In this document: positions 61,765 to 64,000 of the stretch, one piece after another
Layout of the letters: every line of letters begins with the position of its first letter
Numbering within the stretch: the first letter of the stretch is position 1
Source of the DNA: DATFKA01 sp042095835
GTDB taxonomy: Bacteria > Bacteroidota > Bacteroidia > Chitinophagales > Saprospiraceae
DNA length: 64,000 nucleotides
Direction: 5' to 3'
Assembly: GCA_042095835.1 (NCBI GenBank)
Contig: JBELML010000015.1
Span: 13,631 to 77,630 of the forward strand
The notes under the pieces: model-generated
The model's input: the letters and a program-made list of their open reading frames with translations, nothing else
What the model was told of the DNA's origin: nothing
Database searches by the model: none
Made by a program: the position numbers and the translations under genes

Positions 61765-62886
61765 TCAAAGCAATTGATCGTATACGCTGACCAGTTTTTC
61801 AGTTAAGACCTCTCCTTTAAATCGTTGGGCATAGGTATACCCTTTTTCTACCATTTGATCTCTAAATTTACTATCAGATAGGGTTTTATCAATCGCATAA
61901 GCAATCTCACCAGGATCAGTTGGATTGATAAGAAAAGAATCGGGTCCGCCAGCTTCTGGCATGGAAGAACAATTGGAGGTGATCACTGGTGTTTTGCTGA
62001 AAAGGGCCTCAATTATTGGGATGCCAAAGCCCTCAAACAAAGAAGGATAGAGAAACAGTTCTGCTTTCTGATAGATGAACGGTAGGTCTTCATTATCTGG
62101 TTGGATAAAGTGAATGTACTGCTCCAATTGATGTTCGTGGATATATTCTAATACCGTTTGTTTATAGCCTTTGCCGCCACCTACAATTACGAAAGGCAAG
62201 TCCATGTCTTTGGGCAGGAGTTTCATGGCCTTGATGATATTGAGCAGGTTTTTACGCTCCGTGATCGAGCCGACGTACAGCATATATTCGGAGGGCAATT
62301 GGTATTTTTGCGTGATCTTCTCAATGAGTGCCTCCGATTTTTCTTGGAAAAAATGCTCAGCACAAGATTGGTAAATAACCTTGATTTTTTCTTCTGGAAC
62401 CTGGTAAAACTGGATTAAATCTTGCTTGGTAGATGCTGAAATAGCAACGACTATGTCTGAGTTTTTGCAGGCGTACCTCGTTTTTTGATCGTAAAAAAAT
62501 CGATCTGAGCTTGGGTACTGCTTAGGAAAGTGTTTGTAAATTAAATCGTGGATGGTCACTATCACAGGGAAAGGCTTTCGCTTTAATCCCAAGGGGATTT
62601 CATTACTCAAACCGTGATAGAGATCGATTTTATGTCTGCTGAGTTGGTGGCGTACACGATAAGATCGCCATCCAGTCTTTTCAAAGCGACCGGGCGTCTG
62701 AATAGAATAGGATGGATTATTGAGAAACGATTGAGTATCCTGATTCTTTTGAACCGATGGTGTATATAAAAAGCATTCATACTCCGGATGATAGTACATC
62801 AAGTTTTTCACTAAAGTCCGGCTATAATTGCCTAGACCAGTAAAGTTGTTGAATAACCTTTTGGCATCAAAGCCGATTCGGTTCAT
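61765..62886 (-). CDS. Glycosyltransferase family 4 (GT-B fold)
   Basis: This is a 373-residue cytoplasmic glycosyltransferase. The N-terminal acceptor domain starts RIGFDAKRLFNNFTGLGNYSRTLVKNL, and the C-terminal donor domain has YVGSITERKNLLNIIKAMKLL and the catalytic EGFGIPIIEAL glutamate motif (about 285-297), followed by PVITSNCSSMPEAGG. This is the GT4 pattern of nucleotide-sugar transferases for lipopolysaccharide, exopolysaccharide or glycolipid. The sugar cannot be inferred. It is convergent with the protease gene 8 nt away and lies 56 nt downstream of the Fe-S carrier gene. ATG start at 62886. Confidence 0.92.
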   Translation of the reverse strand: MNRIGFDAKRLFNNFTGLGNYSRTLVKNLMYYHPEYECFLYTPSVQKNQDTQSFLNNPSYSIQTPGRFEKTGWRSYRVRHQLSRHKIDLYHGLSNEIPLGLKRKPFPVIVTIHDLIYKHFPKQYPSSDRFFYDQKTRYACKNSDIVVAISASTKQDLIQFYQVPEEKIKVIYQSCAEHFFQEKSEALIEKITQKYQLPSEYMLYVGSITERKNLLNIIKAMKLLPKDMDLPFVIVGGGKGYKQTVLEYIHEHQLEQYIHFIQPDNEDLPFIYQKAELFLYPSLFEGFGIPIIEALFSKTPVITSNCSSMPEAGGPDSFLINPTDPGEIAYAIDKTLSDSKFRDQMVEKGYTYAQRFKGEVLTEKLVSVYDQLL

Positions 62887-62942
62887 AAAGTTGGGTTGAT
62901 ATAAAAATCGCTACCACTACAGGTCAATAGGATGGATCGACC

Positions 62943-63269
62943 TTAAACGGAGAAACTCTCCCCACAAGCACAAGTCCGAGAAGCGTTTGGATTATTAAAT
63001 TCAAAGCCTTTTCCATCTAATCCACCTGAAAATTCTAAGACGGTATTACATAGGTAAAGGAAACTCTTCAAATCGGTGACCACTTTCTCCCCATTATCTT
63101 CGAAGATTTGGTCATCTGGTCGAGACTCATTATCGAACTCCATATTATAGGATAGGCCAGAGCAGCCGCCACTAGTCACTGAAACCCTGACGAAGTAGTC
63201 TTCTCCGTAATTCTCTTGACCTCTAATTTCTACGATCTTACTTTTAGCACTATCTGCAACGAATAGCAT
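62943..63269 (-). CDS. A-type iron-sulfur carrier (IscA/SufA/ErpA family)
   Basis: This is a 108-residue scaffold or carrier that delivers Fe-S clusters. The three ligand cysteines are visible: C36 in SGGCSGLSY, and C100 and C102 in the C-terminal SRTCACGESFSV. The fold signature VRVSVTSGGCSGLSYNMEFD is complete. It stands apart from any isc or suf operon in this window. Electron-transfer genes here that need clusters include ccoG, but a direct link is not shown. ATG start at 63269. Confidence 0.95.
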   Translation of the reverse strand: MLFVADSAKSKIVEIRGQENYGEDYFVRVSVTSGGCSGLSYNMEFDNESRPDDQIFEDNGEKVVTDLKSFLYLCNTVLEFSGGLDGKGFEFNNPNASRTCACGESFSV

Positions 63270-63497
63270 ATTCTAATTGATTTAGTAACTAATATACAAA
63301 TTGTACTATAAATCGGTTCGGTTAAGAAAGAAAATTAATTTTCAGAAAAGATTGAAAGTTTTGAAAAAATGATTTATATTGAAGGTGTAAGCAGCATTAG
63401 CGATTAAGTTGAGATTCATTCATAACCCATTTTTACATCGCTGATCAATATTTCTAGCCTCTACAGAAATACTTGATCAGCACTTAAACGAAATCCT

Positions 63498-63878
63498 ATG
63501 ACAACTACATTCATCAAAGCGGATTATTACATCCAAATTTTTCTAATCATTCTTTTGGTTGCTACCTCACCTTTAATGCTTCCACTAATAATTTTTGCAC
63601 CAGCATTAGGTGCTTGGCAGGTATTTTCAGCACTGGTGAAAGGAGTGGCACTTAATGCTTACCGCTATCGAGTTTTTGCCTTAATAGCAGGTCTCTTCGG
63701 TAGTGGATTGATGTTGAGCATGAGTAAACACGATTTCTTCATCAATGAGATGATGGCTAGCTTACCACATGATATAGCGGATGGAATAGGCATTATTTGC
63801 TTTGCGGTAATTCCTGCTATCTCTGCAATTGTATATTTCCGATGGACAAGGAAAGATTATTTAACAACTACGCGATAG
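63498..63878 (+). CDS. Small membrane protein of unknown function
   Basis: This is a 126-residue protein with about three or four hydrophobic spans: about 10-34, 55-76 and 96-114, with a short basic C-terminal tail (RWTRKDYLTTTR). It lies in its own plus-strand unit with a terminator at 63902-63941. No motif is recognised. A 228-nt divergent gap separates it from the Fe-S carrier gene. Confidence 0.6.
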   Translation: MTTTFIKADYYIQIFLIILLVATSPLMLPLIIFAPALGAWQVFSALVKGVALNAYRYRVFALIAGLFGSGLMLSMSKHDFFINEMMASLPHDIADGIGIICFAVIPAISAIVYFRWTRKDYLTTTR

Positions 63879-63901
63879 GCTAAAACCAAATTAATGCTAA
63901 T

Positions 63902-63941
63902 AAGAGTCATGCTGATTTTTTCAGGATGGCTCTTTCTTTTT
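63902..63941 (+). terminator. Intrinsic terminator after the small membrane protein
   Basis: AAGAGTCATGCTGA (63902-63915) pairs with TCAGGATGGCTCTT (63921-63934) with one mismatch and one G-U pair, and TTTCTTTTT-type sequence follows. The rest of the window to 64000 holds no feature that I can support. Confidence 0.8.
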
Positions 63942-64000
63942 GGTGCTAAGGAATGAGTCAATAATAAATTAAACATCTTTACTTGTTCTTTTGCCGCCCA

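Overview
The window is chromosomal DNA from a Bacteroidota bacterium, most likely a Saprospiria-type lineage. The evidence is a SusC/SusD pair, a C-terminal type IX secretion sorting tail, many SprB-like repeats, a fused CcoN-CcoO oxidase subunit, a PUR-family (DUF3276) protein, and several sites matching the Bacteroidota -7 promoter element TAnnTTTG. The genus cannot be fixed from sequence reading alone. I see no phage, transposase, CRISPR array, rRNA or plasmid gene; the only RNA gene found is one tRNA-Leu(TAA).

Layout. 1-8.4 kb (minus strand): a cbb3 cytochrome oxidase operon, ccoI-ccoS-ccoNO-ccoQ-ccoP-ccoG-ccoH, with ccoH cut by the left edge and an HD-domain hydrolase upstream. 9.2-16 kb: a small basic coiled-coil protein, an exported M20 amidohydrolase, a MoxR-like ATPase with no ordinary start codon, a PQQ dehydrogenase lipoprotein with a haem c domain, a quinone-oxidoreductase-like MDR protein, and the tRNA. 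Gene ends here carry simple-sequence arrays, including six copies of CCCTAAA. 16-29 kb (plus): SusC, SusD, two large FG-GAP/ASPIC-UnbV lipoproteins and a GNAT acetyltransferase. These probably form a nutrient uptake locus, but no glycan or peptide enzyme is linked, so the substrate is unknown.

29-45.7 kb: a thioredoxin-like lipid-envelope or periplasmic protein, a membrane-anchored AraC regulator, a plus-strand trio (NTF2-like exported protein, Old Yellow Enzyme, glycosyltransferase), a PorE-like OmpA lipoprotein, a 1993-residue SprB-repeat exoprotein with a type IX sorting tail, an HtrA/DegQ protease, and a member of a Bacteroidota family often labelled asparagine synthetase B. 46-64 kb: a von Willebrand-like membrane protein, the PUR-family protein, an NtrY-like kinase, a VOC protein, a LytS-type kinase, an ECF sigma factor, a LytTR regulator, a beta-lactamase-fold hydrolase, a cysteine-rich exported protein, an NhaC antiporter, a PLP-dependent Cys/Met enzyme, a lysyl-endopeptidase-like protease with a dockerin-like tail, a glycosyltransferase, an A-type Fe-S carrier and a small membrane protein.

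The most unusual material is non-coding: a nested ~160-nt hairpin between susD and the first ASPIC gene; a 17-bp box shared by two promoter-like regions 32 kb apart; hairpins that end 2-3 nt before the start codons of ccoI and of the sigma factor; a perfect 26-bp palindrome inside the oxidase operon; and simple-sequence arrays placed directly at gene 3' ends, three of which overlap or abut stop codons. No complete undescribed system could be proved by reading alone.
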